Shown piece by piece: positions 54,501 to 64,000 of a stretch of 64,000 nt of DNA. Source of the DNA: Nemopilema nomurai (lineage: Eukaryota; Cnidaria; Scyphozoa; Rhizostomeae; Rhizostomatidae); the NCBI GenBank assembly GCA_003864495.1, contig ML133502.1, positions 1,798,001 through 1,862,000 of the forward strand. Direction: 5' to 3'. The number at the start of each line of letters is the position of its first letter. Positions within the stretch are counted from its first letter, which is position 1. Position numbers and translations under genes: made by a program. The notes under the pieces were generated by a model. The model was not told the origin of the DNA, ran no database searches, and was given only the letters and a program-made list of their open reading frames with translations.

Positions 54501-57500
54501 CGAAGAAAAGGAAATCTGTTGCTTTCCTTGATTTGTCTTGAAATAAACATCGTGCTATTGCTCTCACGTACCTAGAACTGTTTTGAACCATTCATAGTAT
54601 CCGTCAATTTATTCATTTACCTGCATTGGAAAATTTGCTTATTTTAGCGGAGTAAACCCAAATCATTTTTATAACCAGTGATTTTTGACAAAGTTTGTTT
54701 TGTATTTTTCCTCCTTGTTTTGTTAGTATGAGAATGTGACGTTTCATCTGTCTTGATCGAGAACACTCGTTGTGATTTGTTTCCGCAGGTTCTAATTTCG
54801 CTTGAGGAAGAAGACGACATAAATCAGGTTTGTGTGACGGTTACTGTAGATGGTCCGCAGCTCCATAGTCTTTGCACTTCAAACTGTATGCGCTGCAAAC
54901 ATGATGCGCTTCAAACATAATGCTCTCCAAACATGATGCACTTTAAACGTGATGCAGTTTAACGTGCTGCACTTTCAACGTGATACACTTTAAACATGTT
55001 AAATGACAACCTATGTTAAAGAGGATTTGTAAATCATGATTCTGAAGAAAAAAGATGGATGAATATCCTAAGAGAGAGGGCTGTCAAATGCTGCATAATT
55101 TTGTGCACATTCCACATACCAAACTATTGCACAAGATAGTTTAAATTGCGGACGCAGCTACGCAATTCAGCCCAAGGCATTGGATACTGAGGGTACTACC
55201 TGTAACCCATTGAACCAGGATATGGCGGGAAAATTCAAAGAAAATACTGGGAAACAAAGATGCAAATTCATTCTTCGAGCTAATAATACTCCCACATATC
55301 GTGTCAAAAGCAAAAGTTTCAATTTCGGAATAATCGATTTGTTTGTTTGTGAACAAGCTTTGTAATGAGAAATGAATTTAAACTAAACTTTGACAGTAAA
55401 TGAACTTTCTGACCGAATAACCAGAGAATGCCTCAAAATTTCATCTGCAATTCAATGGCACCCACCTGAACGAAATCCAGAAGATTCGCGGCTGACAAGC
55501 AGAATATTGGAAGATCGTGCTTGTTTCACGTTCGGACACATGACTGCTCACAAGAATTTTCTTCACATAGTAATCTCGAATCTTATTGGAAGCATTACGA
55601 TTTGCATGTGATCATTTTACATTCACCATAATTGACTTAGAAGCCTATGCAATATTTGAGTATAGTGTATGTAGGTTAGTTTTTGTTAAGCAACGTAATG
55701 GGAGTTCAGTTGAAAGATGTTTGGCATTTTAGAGTGTACGTCACTGTTAATCGATCAAGTATAGGAAGACGTTTATTTAACTTATGACGTACTGTTCTGC
55801 TACTTTGAAGTTTGCGTTACACTTCGCTTTCTAGGTCTACGATTATTTTTCGTATGAGCATTTCTACGTCATTTATTGCAAATTCTGGGAGTTGGATACA
55901 GACCATGACTTAATTATAGACAAAAAGGACCTGTCAAGATATAGCAACGGGGGTGAGTGAGTAGAATTTTTCGAATGGGAAAAATATGCAAATAGAAAAA
56001 ATGGCGGCAAATATTACTGCGCAGTGGATCCTTCTCGTGCTGTAGCTGCGACCGAATTGCCCGCAGATAATGGTATATCTATTAATTGCTATAATGAGTA
56101 TGATCAAGGCGGATAGATCGAAAAACGGATATTCCCTTGCGCTCTTGTGGAAAGAATTTTTGCTCCTGTCAGTTTTTGCCTGTCGATTGTACTCGTATAT
56201 TTGTGTGTGTAAAAGAAGCCTTTCTTTCTCTTTCAGCTTTGTCCAGCAGAATAATTGAAAGAATCTTTAGCGGCTGTGTCACAAGGTTTGTTGCATTTCA
56301 TGAATTTGACATTTTGGTGCATATTCCTTATGTGATCAAGAATCTGCCATCAGCAGAAATGATCCACCTTATTGTTGGTTGGGTCACTTGCAGACAGAAA
56401 TGGAGAATGAAGTCTGGACGAAAACGATACAAGAAACTAGCCCCCTTTGACTCAGTTGCTTTTCTTTTAGAGGCGAGAATTTGTCCGACGGGAAGATGAC
56501 CTATGCAGATTTTGTCTGGTTCCTGATTTCAGAAGTGGACAAAAAGCAACTGACAAGGTTAGTGTTTCACTGTTCTGACCAAGAGAATTCGTTAGATGAC
56601 AAAGTCCCTCGCAAGTTCGATTTTTGCAATAACGGTACCTTACAAGTTGGAAATTTAGCACAATTTATGTCCCATATATGTTCCATTTCCTTTTTTTCTT
56701 GCACGTGGGGACCTGCAAGCGGAACGACTCCAATACATATCAACTGTTTCCTCCAATGCGAGGTTGCTGAGGGGAACTTCTTGCCTATCCCTACCCAAAA
56801 GTAGTTTCCCTAAAAATCCTCCTTTTAATTGCAATCACACCCGATCATGAAGTACATAGCCTATAGATGTCTTCGTAGTCACTTAGTTTCTAAATGCTTT
56901 GGTCCTTGTTTTACTTCACTAATTTTTTTCCAGTTGCTTTTTAACTGGTTATTCTTTAAAGTGCATGTATTAACATTTAACTGGGCATATTTGATAGCAT
57001 TGAGTACTGGTACCGCTGTATGGACATCGATGGAGATGGCATCATCTCAATGTACGAGCTCGAGTATTTCTACAACGAACAGCTGGACAAAATGCAGAGG
57101 CTCGGTATCGAAACACTGGCATTTCCTGATTGCCTTTGTTTGGTGTGTTTACTTCCCTTCTATGTTGATATAGCTCTTCTCTTATATCTTATTTTTCAAC
57201 TTATGACATTGACCAATTTGTCAGTGGTTTGAAGATTTGTCAGACCTTTTTACCCAATTATCATTACAGTAAGTCACTGCATATAAGAACATACCTTTTT
57301 GGGGTTCAGACTGAAATAGGTTCATATAAAGTTTTTTAAAGAAGTGTGTGTATCAAAATACATGTAATCTTCAGTTGGTATAAGTTCATTTGTATTCCAA
57401 AAATTAGTTATAAAAGCATTTGTGGAAAGCTACTTACCACATGGATATTTGAATTGCAGTGATATTTTTTCAAAACACATGATGCATCTATCAATTTCAG

Positions 57501-60252
57501 TATGTATTTTTTGCCCTTTGAATGAGAACCTATTGTATTTTATCGTACTGGAACAGGTTCTTAATTGCAAGGTGCATGATTTAGAGAAAATAGCCTCTAG
57601 ATCCTTACTTATGTAGGTTCTTATATGCGGGCATTTCCTGTAACTTAAAGTTTTTAGGAGCTCTAGGTGAACATTTGTAATTGACAAGATTTATTCGAGA
57701 TGATTAGTTTTCGCGAACTGCTTGGATGCCGTCTAGAAGCAGCCAGTGGGTTTGAGTTTTGCTTCGGTCATGACAGTGGCGCTGCTTGGATCCCTGTGTT
57801 TGGGCTGCTTCCACAACGGGTAGGCCTTATCCGGGTTGCGAAAGTTGGCGGACATCCATGAACGTGTTTTTGACTTGCATGGACTACAAGCTACCTATTC
57901 CAGCCCAAAGGGTGCTGATGACGTAATAGCTTGATGATCAGCAGAAACTCCGATCCACGCTTGTGATTGTGAGCATTTGTTTTTTGAGTGAATTCGTGGA
58001 GTGGATTGCAGGCGATCGTGATGTCATGTATGATCTCTTGAAGATTTCATCATTGCTCGATCAATTACACGTTTCTTGTGAATTTCTGGATATTTTCTTC
58101 CTATTGCTTTTTCTTACCTACCTGTTCAGTCTCTACACGAAGTGCCCTAGACGTCAAATATCTATCCATAATGAACTTTTTGCATCGCTGCCAAAAGGGC
58201 ACAATTGCATCCTGATATATTTTTAATAATGTGTCTCGATTCTAAACTTCAGCAAGTTCATTGTCACTTTGTAATGAAAATTGTTGTCTCTGATTCTCTC
58301 TCTCGAGACTCTTCTATTTTCCTCTTCTGCTGCCCGAATCCTTGTGCAGGCTTCTTCCATCTCCGTCCCTTTCGGTTGGTAGCAAACAAGAGACGGCAGG
58401 TGACAACATGCATATTCGAACGGATGAACGACACTAATTAAAGTATGGTCATCGGGGCTGATTCAACTCTCCAAGCCATTATAGCTCTCTCTTGGGACAT
58501 CTGTCACTAATATCAATGCGAAATTTCTTTCATTGAATTGGATTGCAAAATTTCTTTCATTGAATTGGATTGTCTGTTTTTTCCAGGTAATCGACATGGT
58601 CAATCCGGAAGTGGAAGGTAATCAGATTTAGGCCTTCAGATAGCCTCACTCATTTCGTTTTCATTTGTTTTCTGCTTTTCATGTCCTCTTTATAGTAACA
58701 GCAATGTTGTTTGAAAGTCACGTTTTTCATTTTCTAGGAAAGATAACGCTTCGTGACCTGAAACGATGTAAAACGGTCAATCTATTTTTTGATACATTCT
58801 TCAATTTGGACCGTTGGCTTGAGTATGAGCAAAGAGACCCATTTCAATCTGCACGAGTAAGTGTTTGTCCTAGAAATGAAAACTAATTGTTTAACCAACA
58901 AGGTTCTTTGCCATTATTTGCCAGGTCAAAACGGCAAATTTGTTGTAGAATGGGAACTAAGGGGGCGGTGGGTTTCTCAGTTTTTGTTTACAGGAATTTT
59001 TCATTAGAATTAGTTTTACTGTGCACTGGACACATCATCGTTCGACTTGTTGTTTTTTCAATTTGTGGCTCTATCCCGATCCTTGCCCAATGGTTTAGCT
59101 AAAGACGATGTTGAGATTCTTAATTGACTTTTCTTGATTGACTTTTCTTAATTGACTTTTCTTAATTGACTTTTCTTAATTGACTTTTCTTAATTGACTT
59201 TTCTTAATGTACAGGACGCTGAAGAGTTTGGCTGTGCAAGCGAGCTGAGTGACTGGGAGAAGTTCGCCATGCAAGAATACGAAATTTTGGTCAATGAGGA
59301 AGGCGCTTCGCAAGATTTGTAAGTCAACATTTCTCTAATCCGGGCATTTTTATCTTCTCATTTGGCAAAAATGAATCATAGAATTAGAATCTTTATATTT
59401 AAATCAGTCTGTGCCGAAAAGTTCAAGTATTTGAGTCAATCAGGCTGTGAATCAACCCATTTTCAAAATTTTGCTTTTCCTACATATTACAATGGAATTT
59501 TCTGCTGCAGTGAAAAAATTTCGGTCAAATCTAAAGAAATACATAAATATTAAAAAGAATTTAACTCGTGACCGAAGGTTCCAAACAGCACGAATCTCAG
59601 TATAAACTTATTTAAAGATGAAGATTTCAATTCTGATGTTCATTTTTGAGAAAGAACGTAGATAGCGAGATACAAAAACGATGACGTCATCCCAGATCGG
59701 CGAATAAGATTTGTATTTCCTTTTGTGTGAATCTCACGTTTATCAGCGAGTTAGAGTAATCGGATTTCCATTCAAGTCAGGGCTCCCAAATTTTTCTATA
59801 CAAGTTTTTTTATGCCAATGGTGAAGAATTAAGTAATCGAGGAATCACTTACTCATCGACTGCGAGGTATCTCCCAGCAGAGTGGCGCAGTGGAAGCGTG
59901 CTGGGCCCATAACCCAGAGGTCGGTAGATCGAAACTACCCTCTGCTACGTGAAATTTTTTCTCTTTGTTTAGGCTCATCTTGACCACATCCCCTACAATA
60001 ATTTTCAAATATACTTTATTGCCTTATACAGAAACTTTTTCCAAAAATTATTTAAGTAAGATTATTGTATGAATTAGACCGTTTTGCAGCAACTACGAGG
60101 ACGACTTTGATGTTGACGATGACCTCGACCAGGATGACATTGCTGCGCTGAAGGGTGAAAATGATGTGGAAAACAGTCTTTCAAAGAGCTTGTCATACTT
60201 CACCGGGACTTCGGATGGATCCGATGACGAAGACAGCAGCACATTCTATTGA
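50972..60252 (+). CDS. PPP2R3: PP2A regulatory subunit B'' (PR72/PR130/PR70 family), complete gene
   Basis: Fourteen exons give 587 codons plus stop with consistent phases: 50972-51511, 52464-52567, 52756-52858, 53292-53366, 54087-54173, 54789-54827, 55835-55952, 56237-56285, 56471-56557, 56998-57142, 58587-58617, 58738-58856, 59215-59318, 60090-60252. Family hallmarks are the [11 protein letters not shown] motif, [72 protein letters not shown] and [13 protein letters not shown]-hand 1 is at about 337-348 ([12 protein letters not shown]) and EF-hand 2 at 410-421 ([12 protein letters not shown]), both with intact calcium ligands. The subunit targets the PP2A core enzyme to substrates and responds to calcium. 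Length matches human PPP2R3B (about 575 aa), while parts look closer to PPP2R3A, as expected for a single invertebrate ancestor. AATAAA lies at 60523. Confidence 0.96.
51512..52463. other. PPP2R3 intron 1
   Basis: A 952-bp intron. It holds a minus-strand open frame (51998-52183) rich in Asp and Glu, without start context or domain; not called as a gene. Confidence 0.7.
52464..54827 (+). CDS. PPP2R3: PPP2R3 exons 2-6: first EF-hand-like lobe
   Basis: Exons 52464-52567, 52756-52858, 53292-53366, 54087-54173 and 54789-54827 cover residues about 181-316. They carry the [39 protein letters not shown] and EEEDDINQ blocks, which align without gaps to PR72/PR70 from memory of the family. Confidence 0.93.
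54876..55000. repeat. Degenerate repeat of about 17-18 bp
   Basis: Roughly seven diverged copies of a motif like AAACATGATGCACTTT in intron 6 of PPP2R3. Confidence 0.75.
55835..57142 (+). CDS. PPP2R3: PPP2R3 exons 7-10: both canonical EF-hands
   Basis: Exons 55835-55952, 56237-56285, 56471-56557 and 56998-57142. They encode [50 protein letters not shown] and [14 protein letters not shown] followed by [10 protein letters not shown]. Phases run 0-1, 1-2, 2-2, 2-0 and all match. Confidence 0.95.
58522..58574. repeat. 27-bp direct duplication
   Basis: Two copies of a unit containing TTTCTTTCATTGAATTGGAT, ending 12 bases before the exon 11 acceptor; the T-rich part lies in the acceptor region. 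Confidence 0.8.
58587..60252 (+). CDS. PPP2R3: PPP2R3 exons 11-14: C-terminal region
   Basis: Exons 58587-58617 (31 bp), 58738-58856, 59215-59318 and 60090-60252. They encode [57 protein letters not shown] and an acidic end ([15 protein letters not shown] ... DDEDSSTFY) with the TGA stop at 60250. The acidic tail is longer than I recall for vertebrates. Confidence 0.93.
59118..59208. repeat. 14-bp minisatellite, about 6.5 copies, adjoining a splice acceptor
   Basis: Copies of CTTAATTGACTTTT run into TTAATGTACAG at 59214, the acceptor of PPP2R3 exon 13. Each unit holds a pyrimidine run and a TTAAT-like branch-site candidate. Confidence 0.92.
59876..59947 (+). tRNA. tRNA-iMet(CAU): Initiator tRNA-Met (anticodon CAU)
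   Basis: A 72-nt cloverleaf. The acceptor stem AGCAGAG pairs with CTCTGCT, followed by discriminator A. The D arm contains GCGCAGTGGAAGCG. The anticodon stem has the GGG/CCC pairs and CCCATAA loop of eukaryotic initiators, and the T loop is GATCGAAAC rather than TTCGA. A T-run follows at 59955. It lies in sense inside the last intron of PPP2R3. Confidence 0.96.
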
Positions 60253-63216
60253 CATTTGTGAAATGCGCATTTACCCTCTTTTACGCCAAAAGATTACATT
60301 TCTGCCCTTGAATGTTGGTTTGCCTAATCACACACTGCCCCATCGCGTCATTATTGTTGCCGCGTCGGTTGGGACAACTTACCATTGGTGAGTTGGACCA
60401 CATTTTCACTCACATTAAAACCCCACCTTCGCAAGAATTAGCGAAACCAAGATTTTGCATACGTAATTTTCCGTCATACTTCAATAGTATGCAGACGTCG
60501 TAAAATGACTAGGGGCTAACAAAATAAATAGCCAGTTGCAGATCAAAAACAATAGATTGTTTTGTAGACGAAATAACTCGATAACTGTGTGGGTATGTTT
60601 TGGCGCAATCTGGGTTTTCTTAAAGATGTTGCCCTATAGCCGAATCATACTTTAAGTCACAAATTTGGCCCAGTAAAAGATTTACAGTATTCATCATAAC
60701 ATATAACATGGGGATTTCACTTATTATTTACAAAAGTCTCTTGTTCCACAGTCGGGAAAAAATACAATACATAAATAATCCATGCTTAAAAATCTTCAAA
60801 ACCAAATAAATCAATTGAAATGCGAAGGCATAACTGATAAGATGATTCCTTGCATCAGAAGGGGCATATAAATGTGAGATTCATGAAAATGCTGCTAACT
60901 GAAGTAATGAGTTAATGATTCCTTGAAGTTGTTTGGAGGCACATTTATACGTAGACAATCTTATAGAGTTTCTCACTATTGTCAAATTAATTGCTCAAAG
61001 GCAAGTAAGCAAAACTTTTATTTAATTACTGAAGCGAGTAATTGTTTTCTGCGTTCAAATTAGCAATTTAATCTGAGATTTAGCAATAGATATGACACGC
61101 TTTTCATTAATCCGTAAGACTTTTTTCCACATTATCTTTGCTGTTCTTCAGCCAAAGACAAAAACTAATTAAGACTAGTTTGGTAAATATTCAAAGCGAA
61201 AAATAGGTCGAGTATCCATTCGTAACGTTTTAAAAGTGCCCCTCTCCCAAAAGTTTGAGGGAAGCCTTTTCTATGAAAGAAGAGGTCAAGGCTGAAATAA
61301 ATTTAGGCCATATGTTTAATTCTGTCTCATTTTGCCCTATCTTTAGAAAATTTGGTTCTCCCTCTAACGTAACGTTTTAAAAGTAATGAAAAATCTCACT
61401 TACTTTGCGCCATTTGCGAAAACAGCGATAAACATGTTGAACGATTGTTTTAACCATAGAAATAGTAGCGCTAATGTTTCTATGGTTTTAACACACCTAA
61501 AAATGGCGGATTTGTTTCTCGGTGAGGTAGTCACCGTTTTTGTTTGCATTCTCGCCGAAGTTGATCAATACAACCATAGGGAAACACGCAGAGGTGATCA
61601 TTTCGCAAGTTGGAAATTAATTTCAATTGTTTTCCACAAGTGGAGGCTAGGAATCCAATGTGAGACACAAAGCCTCATTTTGTCCCCACATTACCCTACT
61701 CTATAAATTAGCATTTTTACACTATCCATATCTGGACCTTTTAAAGTAATTTGACCCATTTTCTAAAAGGATATCTTGAGACGAATGAAAACACGTAGTG
61801 TCATTATCTGGTGTTCAATTAGCGAAATTTTAATAGTACCAACTTCCGGATTAGTGGGTTATACCCAACACGAGGTCCTATTATGTCTGGAGGAAAGGAT
61901 CTCAAGCGGAAACAAACATAACGACCAGAACTCTAACCGTTACCCCTGCATTTATTCAAACTTCCTTGAAGTAAGCTTATATCAACCGAATCGCTGAAAA
62001 CATTTGTATCAGCTATCATGCTATTCTACCAAGTTCGTCAATAAAATAGTCAAGAACCTCTCCATTCAAATAGACACTTTTGCAAAGTGTTCGTGTTTTC
62101 CCACAATATCAACAGGATTCAAACCGACCTAATTAGTATGCACTTCGATGCTTCTCAGCCGTTCTCATTTACACAGTTTCCTTTCCGTGATCCCCTTTTG
62201 CACAGCCACTGCCTTGTTTCTTCTCAGAGAGGCTTCTTTATCCTGTCGAACACATCTTGATCAGTCTGTTCCCCTCTTGCTTCAGTATTAAACTAACCAA
62301 GAAAATTCCCATGCAAAATGAAAAGTTGTGATGTTCGTTTTTTATTTCTTTTTCTTGGAGAGACGTCTACATTTGTAGCAAAGTTTGGGAGAATGCAAAT
62401 CGCCCGTTGGAATGTTCTGATATCTAAAAGCAACAAGAAAAACCTATTTTGTTCACTAATTTAACATCTTATCTTCCTCTTTGATTATTTCATAAGCTAT
62501 TTAAGCCAAGAAGGCACTTGTTGAACAAGACGTTTTTTTACAAAGCAAATTTATCATTTCATTCGATGTTTTCCTATATATACCTTTTTAAGTTGGCTGA
62601 TGAGATCTCTTGCTTAGCCGGTAGTTTGTAGAGAAAAAGTTGCCACCAAATTTTTTAGCCATCTTCATCTTCATTTTGGGGCAGATGCACTGCGAAGAAA
62701 TACTTTCCAAAACATTTCAAAATTTTTAGAAATTTTAGTCTTTTGCTGGGAAAGGCGGTGCGCTCCACAACTCACTATTACTTTGAAAACAATAAAGAAA
62801 ATCAGACCTCTAGTATTCCTGTTTTAGAAAGTCTATCTAGCCAGGTACCATTATGACAAAATATCATTGCGTGTTAGGTAATCAAACGACATTTTAAGGG
62901 AAGTTCCTTCGAAAAGCTTTTAAGAAATGAGAAAATATCAAGGTTCCGTGTAAAGCATTAGCGATCGTTGCTTCAGGCAATGTTAATGCCATCAAAATAA
63001 CTCATTTTCTAACGGTGATACTTTGCTCTAAAGTGACATTCAACTTGCAAAAATGCAATTTAAAGAGACTCGTGTGGCGTCGAACCCAAAGAATTTACCA
63101 CTGCAGTTTCCAAAAAGCATGACTGATCCTGGACCAAAATTAATTGAAACATACAATTTGTTAGAGATATCTTCATTCAAATTACAAGCTATTTCTATAG
63201 TTCCCTCTGTTTTACT
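60253..63216. other. PPP2R3 3' UTR and intergenic DNA
   Basis: AATAAA at 60523-60528 gives a likely 3' UTR of about 290 bases. Beyond this I see only AT-rich sequence with short open frames and no recognised gene, RNA or array until the satellite at the right edge. Confidence 0.55.
60523..60528 (+). terminator. Candidate polyadenylation signal of PPP2R3
   Basis: AATAAA 271 bases after the stop codon, the first perfect hexamer downstream on this strand. Confidence 0.55.
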
Positions 63217-64000
63217 TATCATTGTTGATGAGTATCGTGGCTATTGAAGTTCTTTCACCTATCGTCGAAACACAAGGTTATAACCTTGCCTTTTGCCCTA
63301 AAAATCACTAATTTTTCAAAAGTTCATTTTCGTCTAGTTGTCATATAAGGACTATCTTCTAATAAGAATTGCCTATTTGCTTGGCTTTCTCGGTTGTATT
63401 AATCATCGTTGTCGAGTATGGTGGAACTTGAAGTTCTTTCACCTATCGTCAAAACAAAAGGTTATAGCCTTGCCTTTTGCCCTAAAAATCACTAATTTTT
63501 CAAAAGTTTATTTTCGTCTAGTTGTCATATAAGGACTATCTTCTAATAAGAATTGCCTATTTGCTTGGCTTTCTCGGTTTTATTAATCATCGTTGTCGAG
63601 TATGGTGGAACTTGAAGTTCTTTCACCTATCGTCAAAACAAAAGGTTATAGCCTTGCCTTTTGCCCTAAAAATCACTAATTTTTCAAAAGTTCATTTTCG
63701 TCTAGTTGTCATATAAGGACTATCTTCTAATAAGAATTGCCTATTTGCTTGGCTTTCTCGTTGTATTAATCATCGTTGTCGAGTATGGTGGAACTTGAAG
63801 TTCTTTCACCTATCGTCAAAACAAAAGGTTATAGCCTTGCCTTTTGCCCTAAAAATCACTAATTTTTCAAAAGTTATTTTCGTCTAGTTGTCATATAAGG
63901 ACTATCTTCTAATAAGAATTGCCTATTTGCTTGGCTTTCTCGGTTTATTAATCATCGTTGTCGAGTATGGTGGAACTTGAAGTTCTTTCACCTATCGTCA
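63217..64000. repeat. 184-bp tandem satellite, at least 4 copies, continues beyond the window
   Basis: AAGGACTATCTTCTAATAAG recurs at 63347, 63531, 63715 and 63897 (spacings 184, 184, 182). A diverged partial copy starts near 63217. Copies are almost identical, with one- or two-base losses in T runs. The + frames of 64 codons inside the units are by-products. Confidence 0.97.

Noticed and set aside
1..64000. CRISPR, operons, ribosome-binding sites or other bacterial features
   Set aside because: Spliced genes, eukaryotic tRNAs and TTAGGG repeats show nuclear animal DNA. The tandem arrays have no spacers.

Overview
The window is animal nuclear DNA: AT-rich, with many short GT-AG introns, two nuclear tRNA genes, a TTAGGG array and many minisatellites. 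One gene mixes F5/8C, LamG, CUB, MANSC and WSC-like modules, a mix I associate with anthozoan cnidarians (corals, anemones). That lineage is inferred from style, not from a search. Exons were placed by hand from splice sites, reading phase and family similarity.

Three multi-exon genes account for nearly all recognisable coding sequence. (1) On the + strand, about 6596-30400, a giant single-pass receptor-like gene of about 29 exons (roughly 3,090 codons). Its order is a degenerate MANSC unit, a Ser/Thr-rich stalk of about 890 residues, F5/8C, LamG-like, CUB, three MANSC, two WSC-like modules, a poly-Thr linker, six more MANSC with linkers, one membrane helix and a short tail. Nearly all introns are phase 1. 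The stalk exon carries an apparent one-base frameshift near 8564. The signal-peptide exon was not found. (2) On the - strand, about 46628-36001, a seven-helix receptor of the adhesion/secretin type with a long Ser-rich tail on phase-0 exons. Its ectodomain and two short linking exons were not found. (3) On the + strand, 50972-60252, a complete 14-exon gene for the PP2A B'' (PR72/PR70, PPP2R3) regulatory subunit, 587 aa, with two EF-hands.

The only RNA genes seen are tRNA-Thr(UGU), antisense in an intron of gene 1, and initiator tRNA-Met(CAU), in sense in the last intron of gene 3. A 150-aa membrane-anchored coiled-coil ORF lies between genes 1 and 2.

The rest is intron and intergenic DNA rich in tandem repeats. 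The most striking are 263 bp of TTAGGG starting 20 bases after a splice donor, exactly twenty 37-bp units starting 12 bases after a GPCR donor, an 18-bp array that reads PYQAAS on the + strand, a 14-bp array that supplies a splice-acceptor tract, and a 184-bp satellite running off the right edge. Genes 1 and 2 look like cell-surface proteins and gene 3 is a housekeeping signalling subunit. Nothing shows that they work together.
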